From Eubacterium sp. (GTDB lineage: Bacteria; Bacillota; Clostridia; Lachnospirales; Lachnospiraceae), in assembly GCA_022794015.1 (NCBI GenBank), contig JAAWDZ010000011.1, positions 23,910 through 87,909 on the forward strand: 64,000 bases of DNA. The letters are read 5' to 3'. The notes below the pieces were generated by a model that saw only the letters and a list, made by a program, of their open reading frames with translations, had not been told where the DNA came from and ran no database searches. The translations under genes were made by a program, and so were the position numbers. Of this stretch, positions 45,307-54,421 are shown piece after piece (position 1 is the stretch's first letter; every line of letters starts with the position of its first letter).

Positions 45307-46992
45307 ATGTTACAAAATTTATATGTCAAAAATCTGGCTTTGATTGATGAAGCAGAAGTGGAATTTACGCCGGGGTTAAATATTATGACGGGAGAAACAG
45401 GTGCGGGAAAATCTATTATAATCGGTTCGGTAAACCTTGCGCTTGGCGGTAAATTTCAAAAAGAAATGCTTCGGGAAAACGCCTCTTACGGCCTGGTGGA
45501 GCTGACCTTTCTGGTAGAAGACGAAAGAGTCAGGCAGAAGCTTTCTGCAATGGATATTACGCTGGAAGACGGTTATCTGGTATTGAGCCGAAAGCTCATA
45601 AACGGCAGAAGCGTAAGTAAAATTAACTCTGAAAGTGTTCCTGTCGCTAAGGTAAAAGAGGTGGCAGGTCTGCTCATAGATATTCACGGACAGCATGAGC
45701 ACCAGTCGCTTCTGATCAGAAAAAATCATTTAAACATTTTGGACAGCTATGCCAAAGACCGTTTAAAAGACGGGAAGGAAAAGCTAAAGGTTGCCTATGC
45801 GGTTTATAAAAAAATCAAAACAGAGCTAAGAGAGGCGGATATTGACCGCGCCAGCCGGGAACGTGAGATTTCTTTTCTGGAATACGAAGTAGAGGAAATC
45901 GAAGAGGCAAATCTTGTGTCTGGAGAGGATACGCAGTTAGAAGCCGAATACAGACGTCTTTTGAACGGACAGAAAATTATGGAAGCTGTATCCGGCGTAT
46001 ACGAAAAAACGGCGGAGGGCTATGCATCTGCTACCGAACAGCTTGGACATGCATTAAAAGAGCTGGCGGCCGTATCTGAATATGACGGACCGTTGGCCGG
46101 GATGGAAAACCAGTTAATAGAAATTGACAGTCTATTGAATGATTTTAATCGTGAAATGGCAGAATATATATCAGATACTTCTTTTGACGAACAGACATTT
46201 CTGGAAGCGGAAAAACGCTTAGATACCATCAATCATCTGAAAGCCAAATATGGCAAAAGTATCGAAGATATCATCGCCTCCTGTAAAGAAAAAAAAGAAC
46301 GCCTGGAAAAATTATCCGATTATGATGCCTATCTTGCAAAGCTGAAGCAAAACTTTGAAAAAAGTGAAGATGAGGTTGTGAGGCTTTGCAGCGAAGTTTC
46401 TGAAATCCGAAAAGAAGCGGCGGCAGAGCTAACCGAAGCAATTCGGCATGAAATGATGGATTTGAATTTTCCGGATGTTTCTTTTTCCATGGAATTTCGG
46501 AAAATGGAGCAGCTTACGGCAAATGGATATGACGATGCGGAATTTCTGATTTCCACTAATCCGGGCGAGCCGCGGAAATCTTTAGAGAAAATTGCATCCG
46601 GCGGTGAGCTTTCCAGGATAATGCTTGCAATTAAGAGTGTGCTTGCAGAAACAGATGCGGTCGGAGCTTTGATTTTCGATGAAATTGATACTGGAATCAG
46701 CGGCAGGACGGCACAGATGGTTTCGGAGAAGATGAATCTGCTTGGCAGAAGCCATCAGATTATCTGCATCACGCATCTGCCGCAGATTGCAGCAATGGCA
46801 GACAGCCATTATCTAATTGAAAAATCCGTAGCCAACCAGACAACGGTTTCTACGATCAGGATGCTTGTGCAGGAGGAAAGTGTGAAGGAACTGGCGCGGA
46901 TGCTCGGCGGTGTAAAGATTACGGATGCAGTGCTTTTGAATGCGAAGGAAATGAAAGAACTGGCAGCAAATACAAAAAAATCATCGGCTTAA
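45307..46992 (+). CDS. recN: DNA repair protein RecN
   Basis: A 561-residue SMC-like ATPase for double-strand break repair. Walker A GETGAGKSIIIGS (near residue 30), a long central coiled coil (about 150-380), then signature ASGGELSRIMLAIKS and Walker B ALIFDEIDTGISG near the end. ATG 45307 follows AAAGGAG; upstream codons belong to the argR region. A terminator follows. Confidence 0.96.
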   Translation: MLQNLYVKNLALIDEAEVEFTPGLNIMTGETGAGKSIIIGSVNLALGGKFQKEMLRENASYGLVELTFLVEDERVRQKLSAMDITLEDGYLVLSRKLINGRSVSKINSESVPVAKVKEVAGLLIDIHGQHEHQSLLIRKNHLNILDSYAKDRLKDGKEKLKVAYAVYKKIKTELREADIDRASREREISFLEYEVEEIEEANLVSGEDTQLEAEYRRLLNGQKIMEAVSGVYEKTAEGYASATEQLGHALKELAAVSEYDGPLAGMENQLIEIDSLLNDFNREMAEYISDTSFDEQTFLEAEKRLDTINHLKAKYGKSIEDIIASCKEKKERLEKLSDYDAYLAKLKQNFEKSEDEVVRLCSEVSEIRKEAAAELTEAIRHEMMDLNFPDVSFSMEFRKMEQLTANGYDDAEFLISTNPGEPRKSLEKIASGGELSRIMLAIKSVLAETDAVGALIFDEIDTGISGRTAQMVSEKMNLLGRSHQIICITHLPQIAAMADSHYLIEKSVANQTTVSTIRMLVQEESVKELARMLGGVKITDAVLLNAKEMKELAANTKKSSA

Positions 46993-47013
46993 TTGCAATA
47001 AACGGAACATACT

Positions 47014-47044
47014 AAGAAGGATACATTGCGTATCCTTCTTTTTT
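47014..47044 (+). terminator. Terminator after recN
   Basis: A perfect 11-bp stem (47014-47024 with 47030-47040) with a 5-nt loop runs into a T-run. Confidence 0.88.
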
Positions 47045-47074
47045 GATGTTATTACGGAAAGGGGCTTTTGTGTG

Positions 47075-48322
47075 ATGAAGATTTATCATAAATTTCAGAA
47101 ATACAGAAAAGAATTTTTCCTGGCAGCGTTTCTTTCACTGATTTGTTTTGCGGCGGATTTACTGTATGATTCCATCCCGGATGAAATTTATTTGGTAGAG
47201 GGGGAAGCGCAGGCGATTGATTTTTCTGTTCCGGTTACAGTCCAAAAGCAGGAGGAGAGTGTGCCGGTATTAAAAAATATGGCGGCCGACGGGCCGACGT
47301 GGATACAGGCGGCAGAAAATGCCGGGGAAAGCTATCGGCTGTCCTGTAAATTTATAAACTTAATTCCAGTCAAGGAAGTTTTAGTCCATGTTGTGGACAA
47401 AAGCTATGTGATGCCCTCAGGGATGCCGATTGGGATTTATACAAAGACAAAGGGAGTGCTGATTATCGGGACAGGTAAGGTGACGGCTGCAGACGGTCTG
47501 AATTATGAACCGGCAGATCAGATTGTAAAAGGCGGAGACTATATTACCAGTGTAAACGGCAGGGAAATTTCGGGAAAAGAGGAATTGGTAAGCTGTATCA
47601 ATGCTTCCCGCGGACAGGCAGTTGTGTTGGGGATACTGCGTGAAGGAAAACAGATTGAGGTTAAAATAGAACCGGCAGTATTGGAGGACGGTTCTTATAA
47701 ACTGGGTATCTGGGTGCGGGATGATATGGCTGGAGTGGGTACACTGACTTATATAAAAAGTGATTTGAATTTTGGGGCATTGGGACATCCGGTGAGTGAT
47801 GCAGATACCGGAAGTATGATTCGGCTTTCGGAAGGGAATGTGTATCAAACGGATATCGTAGGTATTGTAAAGGGAAAAGACGGAGCGCCCGGAGAATTGA
47901 CGGGTGTGATTAGTTATAAGCAGGAGAATCGGCTTGGGACGATTACACAAAATACCAAAACGGGAATTTACGGAAAGCTTGACGCTGTGCCCGAAGAAAT
48001 GGAAGACGCCTATGTGGAAGCCTGTATGAAACAGGATATAAAACGGGGGGAAGCATATATTCTGTCGTCTTTGGATGGAGTTCTCCGGCAGTTTCGGATT
48101 GAAATTGATGATGTGGATTTTCATAATAAGGAAGAAAATAAGGGAATTTTGTTCCATGTGACGGATGAATTGCTGCTGTCAGAAACTGGGGGGATTGTAC
48201 AGGGCATGAGCGGAAGCCCGATCTTGCAGGATGGTAAAATTATCGGGGCGGTCACGCATGTGTTTGTGTCGGATGCGACGAAAGGATATGGGGTGTTTAT
48301 TGAGAAGATGCTGGAGCATTGA
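47075..48322 (+). CDS. spoIVB: SpoIVB-type sporulation serine protease
   Basis: A 415-residue exported protease that in sporulating bacteria signals from the forespore to activate pro-sigma-K processing. One N-terminal membrane segment (about 14-33), a PDZ domain (about 120-200; VKGGDYITSVNGREI) and a C-terminal SpoIVB peptidase domain with the catalytic Ser in GMSGSPILQDGK and His in LGHPVSD. ATG 47075 or GTG 47072 is the start; GGAAAGGGG precedes both. In most Clostridia spo0A follows directly; here it does not. Confidence 0.92.
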   Translation: MKIYHKFQKYRKEFFLAAFLSLICFAADLLYDSIPDEIYLVEGEAQAIDFSVPVTVQKQEESVPVLKNMAADGPTWIQAAENAGESYRLSCKFINLIPVKEVLVHVVDKSYVMPSGMPIGIYTKTKGVLIIGTGKVTAADGLNYEPADQIVKGGDYITSVNGREISGKEELVSCINASRGQAVVLGILREGKQIEVKIEPAVLEDGSYKLGIWVRDDMAGVGTLTYIKSDLNFGALGHPVSDADTGSMIRLSEGNVYQTDIVGIVKGKDGAPGELTGVISYKQENRLGTITQNTKTGIYGKLDAVPEEMEDAYVEACMKQDIKRGEAYILSSLDGVLRQFRIEIDDVDFHNKEENKGILFHVTDELLLSETGGIVQGMSGSPILQDGKIIGAVTHVFVSDATKGYGVFIEKMLEH

Positions 48323-48326
48323 GAAG

Positions 48327-48404
48327 GGCAGCATGGTAAAAAGAAGAGTGAGATCCTGGCAGTTTTATCTATCAGGGGCTCGCTCTTCTTTTTCCCATGC
48401 TGCC
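48327..48404 (+). terminator. Long inverted repeat and terminator after spoIVB
   Basis: Two 26-bp arms (48327-48352 and 48379-48404) pair with two mismatches around a 26-nt loop. The inner part (AAGAAGAGTGAG against CTCGCTCTTCTTTTT) is a terminator with a T5 tail; complementarity continues outward through GGCAGCATGG and CCATGCTGCC, longer than terminators need. Confidence 0.7.
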
Positions 48405-48464
48405 TGGTACGAAGTTTTCGCATTAATTTGTTTCGGTATTCAGATAAAACGAGAATTGGTAAAA

Positions 48465-48528
48465 GTACGGATAAAGTACGGATAAATTGATGATGAGTAT
48501 GGATAAAGTACGGAAAAGTACGGATAAA
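48465..48528. repeat. Iteron-like direct repeats of an 11-mer
   Basis: Five copies of GTACGGATAAA, some with one change, start at 48465, 48476, 48497, 48508 (one base short) and 48518. They form two groups, each followed by a TTGATGA-like tail. They lie between the spoIVB terminator and the FNT-type gene. They may be regulator binding sites or slippage products. Confidence 0.8.
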
Positions 48529-48596
48529 TTGAATGATAGTTAAAAAAGGTTATTCAGTAAAATTATGCAGATAAATTAGGATATTGCAATTTTCTG

Positions 48597-49247
48597 ATGT
48601 CTATAATACAATTTATCTGTGAAAATAAAACGATTCAAGCATTTATAAATGTTATGGGGGAAACGAAAGATATGGAAGGGTTAATAAAAAGAGCAATTTT
48701 AGCAGGCATTTTAGTTGGAATCGGCGTAGCAGTAAATATTTCCGTAGAGAATCGATACATAGGGGCGATGCTGTTTAGTTTTGCTCTTTTAACCATCATA
48801 AAATGCAGCTTGAATCTGTATACAGGCAAGATAGGCTTTTATCAGACGCAAAAGCCAGCCGATCTGGTGATTATGCTGATTTTTAATCTGGCGGGCGTAT
48901 TGCTGCCGACGCTTGGCGTCGCGCTTTGCCGGGAATCTGCATATGAGGCAATTGTAACTGCTTCTGTGGCCAAATTTGGAAATTCACTGGCTGTACTGTT
49001 CGTATATGGCATATTATGCGGAGTTTTAATGTTTGTGGCTGTCTACGCAAAGGATACTGTGATTACCGTTTTTTGTATTATGATATTTATCTTATCCGGA
49101 TTTGAGCACTGTATTGCAGATTTTATCTATCTGGTTTTGAATTTTTCACCCGAAAACCTTATAAAATTTGCAGCGATTATTCTGGGTAATTCCGTCGGCT
49201 CAATAGCTGTTCATTTTTTGGTCAGTGAAAAAGGAGGATTGCAATGA
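48597..49247 (+). CDS. Formate/nitrite-transporter-family (FNT) membrane protein, short form
   Basis: A 216-residue protein with about six membrane helices. The segments SGFEHCIADFIYLVL (with the central His typical of FNT channels) and ILGNSVGSIAVHFLV match the second half of FNT proteins, which pass formate, nitrite or hydrosulfide. At 216 residues it is shorter than the usual 250-280, mainly in the N-terminal amphipathic region and loops. The start is uncertain: ATG 48597 has no clear ribosome binding site and ATG 48672 is possible. It overlaps the next gene by ATGA. Confidence 0.7.
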   Translation: MSIIQFICENKTIQAFINVMGETKDMEGLIKRAILAGILVGIGVAVNISVENRYIGAMLFSFALLTIIKCSLNLYTGKIGFYQTQKPADLVIMLIFNLAGVLLPTLGVALCRESAYEAIVTASVAKFGNSLAVLFVYGILCGVLMFVAVYAKDTVITVFCIMIFILSGFEHCIADFIYLVLNFSPENLIKFAAIILGNSVGSIAVHFLVSEKGGLQ

Positions 49248-50038
49248 ACATTTATGCATTAATGGAAAATACGCCGTACAGCCAGAAGTTTGCTGCCGAG
49301 CATGGCTTAAGTCTTTACATAGAAACTGGAAGACATAAAATTTTATTTGATACCGGGCAGAGAGGGGCATTTGCCGACAATGCCTCTATTCTTGGAATTG
49401 ATTTGGAAAACGCAGATATGCTGGTACTGTCCCACGGACATTATGATCACGGAGGAGGAATCCGGCGTTTCCTGGAGATAAACGATCATGCGCCGGTTTA
49501 TCTTTCTGTAAATGCGTTTGGGGCATATTATCATGGAGTAAAGAAATATATCGGTATTGACCCGTCGCTGGAAGAAAATGACAGAGTGGTAAAGGTGGAA
49601 GATTTTCTGGAAATCGGCGAGGGGCTTATGCTTTGTTCTTGCAATGGAAAAGAGTGCAGCTGTCCTGTGGACGACGCGGGTTTGACGGAGAAAAGGGACG
49701 GTATATTTTTGCCGGATCTTTTTTTACATGAACAGTATCTTGTCATACAGGAGCATGGTAAAAAAACGGTGATCAGTGGATGCTCCCACAAAGGAATTTT
49801 AAATATCATGGAATGGCTGCATCCGGATGTTCTGGTCGGCGGCTTTCATTTTATGGGTCAGGAAATTTCCGAAGAAGGAAATGCCGCGCTGGATTATGCG
49901 GCAGAGGTTCTTTTGGGGTATGAGACGGAGTATTATACCTGCCATTGCACAGGAGAGGCGCAGTATCGGTATCTCAAAGAAAAAATGGGAGATAAGCTCC
50001 ATTATCTGGCGTCCGGGCAGAAAATAATGCTGGATTAA
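49244..50038 (+). CDS. MBL-fold metallohydrolase (COG1237-like)
   Basis: A 264-residue metallo-beta-lactamase-fold protein. The metal site is in LSHGHYDHGGG near residue 67, with later His in SGCSHKGI and GGFHFM. It resembles the archaeal/clostridial group annotated as dihydropterin-ribofuranosylaminobenzene phosphate synthase-like; the true substrate in bacteria is unknown. It contains a Cys-rich insert (CSCNGKECSC near residue 130). It overlaps the FNT gene by 4 bp and precedes a radical SAM gene by 27 bp. Confidence 0.82.
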   Translation: MNIYALMENTPYSQKFAAEHGLSLYIETGRHKILFDTGQRGAFADNASILGIDLENADMLVLSHGHYDHGGGIRRFLEINDHAPVYLSVNAFGAYYHGVKKYIGIDPSLEENDRVVKVEDFLEIGEGLMLCSCNGKECSCPVDDAGLTEKRDGIFLPDLFLHEQYLVIQEHGKKTVISGCSHKGILNIMEWLHPDVLVGGFHFMGQEISEEGNAALDYAAEVLLGYETEYYTCHCTGEAQYRYLKEKMGDKLHYLASGQKIMLD

Positions 50039-50065
50039 AAACGGGACAGGAAAGGAAGGATTGCC

Positions 50066-50989
50066 GTGGAGGATGGATGCAGGCTTTGTCCAAGGGAATG
50101 TGGGGCGGACAGAACGCATGGGGAGTTGGGATACTGCGGTATGCCGATGGAACTGCATGTGGCCAGGGCGGCGCTGCATGCCTGGGAAGAGCCCTGTATT
50201 TCCGGGGAGGAAGGATCGGGGGCTGTTTTCTTTTCCGGCTGTACGCTGCGGTGCGTCTTTTGCCAGAATTATCAGATTGCGGCAGGCATGGCGGGAAAAA
50301 AGATAAGTCCGGGGCGGCTTTCAGAAATTTTTTTGGAACTGCAGGAGCAGGGAGCGAACAATATCAATCTGGTGACGGCGGGACATTTTCTTCCGCTTGT
50401 GGTTCTGGCGCTTGAGGGGGCCAAAAATCAGGGGCTTACCATTCCGGTTGTCTATAATACGGGGGGATATGAAAAAGTGGATACGCTGCGGCGGTTAGAA
50501 GGGCTTGTGGATATCTGGCTGCCGGATTATAAGTATGAGAGCAGCAGGCTTTCGGCAAAATATTCGCATAGTGCGGATTATCCGAAGCAGGTAAAGGAGG
50601 CGCTGGGGGAAATGGTGCGCCAGGCGAAGGAAACGGTGTTTGACGGCAGAGGAATGATGAAAAAGGGCGTGATGGTACGTCATCTGGTGCTGCCAGGATG
50701 TGTGTATGACAGCAAGGACGTGTTGGATTATCTGTATGATACCTGGGGAGATCGGATATGGGTCAGTATTTTAAGTCAGTATACGCCGCTTAGCCATGTG
50801 AAAAGTTATTCGGAGATAAACCGTAAGATTACAAAAGAGGAGTATGACGAGGTAGTAGATTATGCCTGTTTTCTGGGGATGCGGCAGGTTTATATTCAGG
50901 AAGAAGGATGTGCGGAGGATAGTTTTATACCGGCGTTTGACAGTAGCGGAGTGGAGAATCATTGTGAGAAAGGAGTCAGAAATGGGTAA
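50066..50989 (+). CDS. Radical SAM protein (PflA-like, COG1313)
   Basis: A 307-residue radical SAM enzyme. The N-terminal Cys-rich segment (CRLCPRECGADR ... GYCG) may hold a second cluster or metal; the SAM-cluster motif CTLRCVFC lies near residue 60 and binds the 4Fe-4S centre. It belongs to the PflX/COG1313 group of activase-like enzymes with unknown targets. GTG 50066 follows AAGGAAGGA. It overlaps the purine phosphorylase gene by 8 bp. Confidence 0.85.
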   Translation: MEDGCRLCPRECGADRTHGELGYCGMPMELHVARAALHAWEEPCISGEEGSGAVFFSGCTLRCVFCQNYQIAAGMAGKKISPGRLSEIFLELQEQGANNINLVTAGHFLPLVVLALEGAKNQGLTIPVVYNTGGYEKVDTLRRLEGLVDIWLPDYKYESSRLSAKYSHSADYPKQVKEALGEMVRQAKETVFDGRGMMKKGVMVRHLVLPGCVYDSKDVLDYLYDTWGDRIWVSILSQYTPLSHVKSYSEINRKITKEEYDEVVDYACFLGMRQVYIQEEGCAEDSFIPAFDSSGVENHCEKGVRNG

Positions 50990-51812
50990 AGTATATGACA
51001 AACTTAAGAGGTGCCAGGAAAGTGTCCGGGAAAAAATTAATTTTAAACCGAAGGTGGCTCTGGTTTTGGGTTCTGGACTGGGAGATTTTGCGAAAAAGAT
51101 AAAAGTCGAGGCTGAGTTGGATTATCATGAGATAGAGGGATTTCCGGTTTCTACGGTAGCCGGGCATAAGGGAAGGTTTGTGTTTGGTTTTGTGGGGGAA
51201 ATTCCGGTTGTGTGTATGCAGGGCAGAGTGCATTATTATGAGGGATACACCATGACAGATGTCGTGCTGCCGATTCGTCTGATGAAATGTATGGGAGCGG
51301 AAATTTTGTTTTTGACAAATGCAGCAGGCGGGATTGCGCAGGGGATGCGGGCAGGAGATCTGATGATGATTACCGGGCAGATTTCATCGTTTGTACCGTC
51401 TCCGCTGATTGGAGAAAATATAGAGGAATTGGGGACGCGGTTTCCGGATATGAGCGGGATTTATGATAAAGAGCTGCAGAAGATGATTTGCAAAGCGGCA
51501 ATGGATTTTGAGATTGAGTTAAAGCAGGGAGTTTATCTGCAGACGACAGGTCCCCAGTATGAATCGCCGGAGGAAATTGCTTTGTTTCGAACATTGGGGG
51601 CAGATGCGGTCGGCATGAGTACGGCATGCGAAGCGATTGCGGCACGGCACATGGGGATGCGGGTTGCGGGAATTTCCTGTATTTCGAATCTGGCAGCAGG
51701 GATATCTCCGGAGCCGCTTAGCCATGAGGATGTGAAAAAAGCGGCGGATCTGGCGGCGCCCAGGTTTCAAAAGCTGGTCTATGAAACAATTCGTCGAACA
51801 GGAGAGCGATGA
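50982..51812 (+). CDS. punA: Purine-nucleoside phosphorylase
   Basis: A 276-residue trimeric-type purine nucleoside phosphorylase that splits inosine or guanosine with phosphate. Motifs: LGSGLGDFA, MQGRVHYYEGY, LTNAAGGI, and VGMSTACEAIAARHMG. ATG 50982 follows AAGGAG and overlaps the radical SAM stop; the longer upstream frame is not family-like. It is followed 4 bp later by a nucleoside deaminase gene, giving a deamination-phosphorolysis salvage pair. Confidence 0.94.
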   Translation: MGKVYDKLKRCQESVREKINFKPKVALVLGSGLGDFAKKIKVEAELDYHEIEGFPVSTVAGHKGRFVFGFVGEIPVVCMQGRVHYYEGYTMTDVVLPIRLMKCMGAEILFLTNAAGGIAQGMRAGDLMMITGQISSFVPSPLIGENIEELGTRFPDMSGIYDKELQKMICKAAMDFEIELKQGVYLQTTGPQYESPEEIALFRTLGADAVGMSTACEAIAARHMGMRVAGISCISNLAAGISPEPLSHEDVKKAADLAAPRFQKLVYETIRRTGER

Positions 51813-51816
51813 GCGT

Positions 51817-53145
51817 ATGAATATTCGGTTTTTTAATGCAAAGATTTTGATGCTGCGGGAGAGGGATGGCAGTATACCAGAACAGGATGGCAGAAAAGGA
51901 CAGTTGTTTGAAATTGCAGAAGGCGAACTTTGGGTGCAGGGCAACCGGATTGTGTATATTGGAGATGGTACGGATACCGGGCGGATTGCCCAAAAGATCT
52001 CTTGGGACAGGGAGATGGATGTCGAGGGAAATCTGCTGCTGCCGGGCTTTAAAAACGCGCATACGCATACGGCAATGACCTTTCTGCGATCTTATGCAGA
52101 TGACCTTCCCCTGCAGGAATGGCTGGACAAACAGGTATTTCCAAAAGAGGCGCTTCTTACGCACGAGGATATTTATCATTTGTGCAGGCTAGGAATTATG
52201 GAGTATCTGACCAGCGGGATTACGTCGAATTTTGATATGTATTTTGCGCCGCTTCCGGGGGCGCAGGCTTCGGCGGACTGCGGATTTCGCACAGTGTTTA
52301 CCAGTGGGTTAAACGACTTCTGCCAATCGCTGGAGGAAGTGGAGGAACTGTATTACAAGATTCGCGGGATGAGCGAGCTTACCGATTTTGTTATGGGATT
52401 TCATGCGGAGTATACGACTTCCCTGAATCTGATGGAGGGACTTGCCGCGCTGGCTGCAAAGGTGAAATCTCCGGTCTGGTTTCACAATGCGGAAACGGCG
52501 TCAGAGGTAAAGGAGTGTAAGGGACGCTGGGGCAAAACGCCAACTGCGCTTGCGGATGCGCTGGGAATGTACGCATACGGCGGGGGCGGTTATCACTGTA
52601 TCTATCTGGAAGAAGAGGATTTTTGGATTTTTAAAAACAGAGGGCTTTATGCGGTGACAAATCCTGCTTCAAACTTAAAGCTGGCCAGCGGGATTGCACC
52701 TGTAAAACGGTTTTTGGAAGAAGAAATTCCGGTTGCCATCGGAACGGACGGGCCGGCAAGCAATAACTGCCTGGATATGTTCCGGGAGATGTTTTTGGTG
52801 AGCGGACTGGCGAAGGTCAGGGAGCATGACGCTGCGTGTGTATCCGCGGAAGAAGTCCTTTTTATGGCGACGGCGGGAGGTGCAAGGGCGATGGGGCTTA
52901 CAGACTGCGACTGCCTGAAGGAAGGAAAGCTTGCGGATCTGATCCTGTTGGATTTGAATCAGCCGAATATGCAGCCGGAAAATAATATCGTTAAAAATAT
53001 TGTATATTCAGGCAGCAAGCAGAATGTGCTGCTTACCATGATAAACGGGGAGATCAAATACGAGAGACAGAAATTTTTTATTGGAGCGGATCCAAAGGAG
53101 GTTTACCGGAGGGCCAATGACATCATTGGGAGGATGCGATTATGA
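51817..53145 (+). CDS. Amidohydrolase, SAH/MTA/adenosine deaminase type
   Basis: A 442-residue TIM-barrel amidohydrolase of the MtaD/DadD group, which deaminates S-adenosylhomocysteine, methylthioadenosine or adenosine. Metal ligands include NAHTHTAMTF (about residue 71), a central VWFHNAE, and GTDGPASNN near residue 310. ATG 51817 follows AGGAGAG; the longer frame overlaps punA. With the adjacent phosphorylase it probably salvages adenine nucleosides. It overlaps the next gene by ATGA. Confidence 0.87.
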   Translation: MNIRFFNAKILMLRERDGSIPEQDGRKGQLFEIAEGELWVQGNRIVYIGDGTDTGRIAQKISWDREMDVEGNLLLPGFKNAHTHTAMTFLRSYADDLPLQEWLDKQVFPKEALLTHEDIYHLCRLGIMEYLTSGITSNFDMYFAPLPGAQASADCGFRTVFTSGLNDFCQSLEEVEELYYKIRGMSELTDFVMGFHAEYTTSLNLMEGLAALAAKVKSPVWFHNAETASEVKECKGRWGKTPTALADALGMYAYGGGGYHCIYLEEEDFWIFKNRGLYAVTNPASNLKLASGIAPVKRFLEEEIPVAIGTDGPASNNCLDMFREMFLVSGLAKVREHDAACVSAEEVLFMATAGGARAMGLTDCDCLKEGKLADLILLDLNQPNMQPENNIVKNIVYSGSKQNVLLTMINGEIKYERQKFFIGADPKEVYRRANDIIGRMRL

Positions 53146-53888
53146 TAATTACATTTGTGCACCATAGCTGTTTTGTTGTGGAAACCGAAGAGAGAGTGTT
53201 GATTTTCGATTATTTCCGAAATGGGAATGTAAACGGGTATGAGTTTACCGGGGTTATGCCGGAGTTTGAGAAAGAAAAACCGCTTTATGTATTTGCAAGC
53301 CATGCCCATCAGGATCATTTTGACCTGGAAATTTTACGGTGGGAGGCGGACTTTCCGAAGATACATTATATTTTGTCAAAGGATATCCGGCTATCCGACC
53401 GGTATTTGGAGCGTAACGGGATTTCCCCTAAAGTAAAGGAAAAGGTGACGTTTGTACAATCGTTAAAGACGTATGAGGTGGATGATATGAAAATCCGGAC
53501 GCTTAAGTCTACAGATGCGGGCGTTGCGTTTTTGATTGGAATGGAAGGGCGTTATATCTACCATGCCGGAGATTTGAATCTCTGGAAATGGGACGGCGCG
53601 GGAGATTTGGTCAATGGCAAGGAGACGAGGGCTTATAAGCATGAAATCAATAAGCTGGCGGATTATGAAATTGACGTGGCGTTTGTGCCGCTTGATTCGA
53701 GGCAGAAGAAATATGCCGCTGACGGGCTTTTGTATTTTATGGAGCATGTGGATGCCAAAGTGGTTTTCCCAATGCATATGTGGCAGGATTACAGTTTGAT
53801 TGCCGCGTTTAAGTCAAAGATTTCCAACGGGGCATTTGCAGCGCGATTAGTGGATATTTCAGGAGAGAACGAGGCATACGAATTATGA
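53142..53888 (+). CDS. MBL-fold metallohydrolase (UlaG-like)
   Basis: A 248-residue metallo-beta-lactamase-fold protein with the metal motif ASHAHQDHFD near residue 53, a later HAGDLNLW and VFPMHMWQDY. This resembles the UlaG/COG2220 group, whose bacterial members hydrolyse varied esters or lactones; substrate unknown. It overlaps both neighbours by ATGA, so the deaminase, this gene and rnhA are translated as a unit. Confidence 0.82.
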   Translation: MIITFVHHSCFVVETEERVLIFDYFRNGNVNGYEFTGVMPEFEKEKPLYVFASHAHQDHFDLEILRWEADFPKIHYILSKDIRLSDRYLERNGISPKVKEKVTFVQSLKTYEVDDMKIRTLKSTDAGVAFLIGMEGRYIYHAGDLNLWKWDGAGDLVNGKETRAYKHEINKLADYEIDVAFVPLDSRQKKYAADGLLYFMEHVDAKVVFPMHMWQDYSLIAAFKSKISNGAFAARLVDISGENEAYEL

Positions 53889-54364
53889 GAAAGGTGATGA
53901 TTTATACGGATGGCGCGGCCAGAGGTAATCCGGACGGGCCAGGCGGCTACGGGGCGGTACTCGAATATGTGGATACAAAGGGAGAACTGCATGTCAAAGA
54001 AATTTCGGCGGGATATCAGAAGACGACGAATAACCGCATGGAGTTAATGGGCGTGATCCGGGCATTGGAGTGCTTAAACGGGTCGTGCGAGATTGCGCTT
54101 TATTCGGATTCGAAATATCTGGTGGACGCGTTTAACCAGGGATGGGTAGAAAACTGGATTCGAAAGGGCTGGAAGAAAGCTGATAACAGCCCTGTGAAAA
54201 ATATCGATCTCTGGAAAAAGCTGCTGGAGCTAAAGAAGCCGCACCGGATGACCTTCCACTGGGTGAAGGGGCATGACGGGCATCCGCAGAATGAACGGTG
54301 CGATAAGCTGGCGACGGCTGCGGCAGACGGGGACGGGCTGCTGTCTGATGTGACGCTGGTGTGA
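53885..54364 (+). CDS. rnhA: Ribonuclease HI
   Basis: A 159-residue RNase H that degrades RNA in RNA-DNA hybrids. Catalytic acids are visible in IYTDGAARGNPDGPGG (Asp), NRMELMGVIRALE (Glu), LYSDSKYLVDAF (Asp) and ERCDKLATAA (Asp). It overlaps the preceding MBL-fold gene by 4 bp. Confidence 0.95.
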   Translation: MRKVMIYTDGAARGNPDGPGGYGAVLEYVDTKGELHVKEISAGYQKTTNNRMELMGVIRALECLNGSCEIALYSDSKYLVDAFNQGWVENWIRKGWKKADNSPVKNIDLWKKLLELKKPHRMTFHWVKGHDGHPQNERCDKLATAAADGDGLLSDVTLV

Positions 54365-54421
54365 ATCAGAGCGCGATGCAGTATAATAAAGCTGACCAAA
54401 AATAGGATGGAGGTTACCGTT

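Noticed and set aside
48327..48404. 26-bp inverted repeat as ends of an insertion sequence
   Set aside because: Only 26 bp lie between the arms, no transposase or target duplication is seen, and a terminator explains the core.
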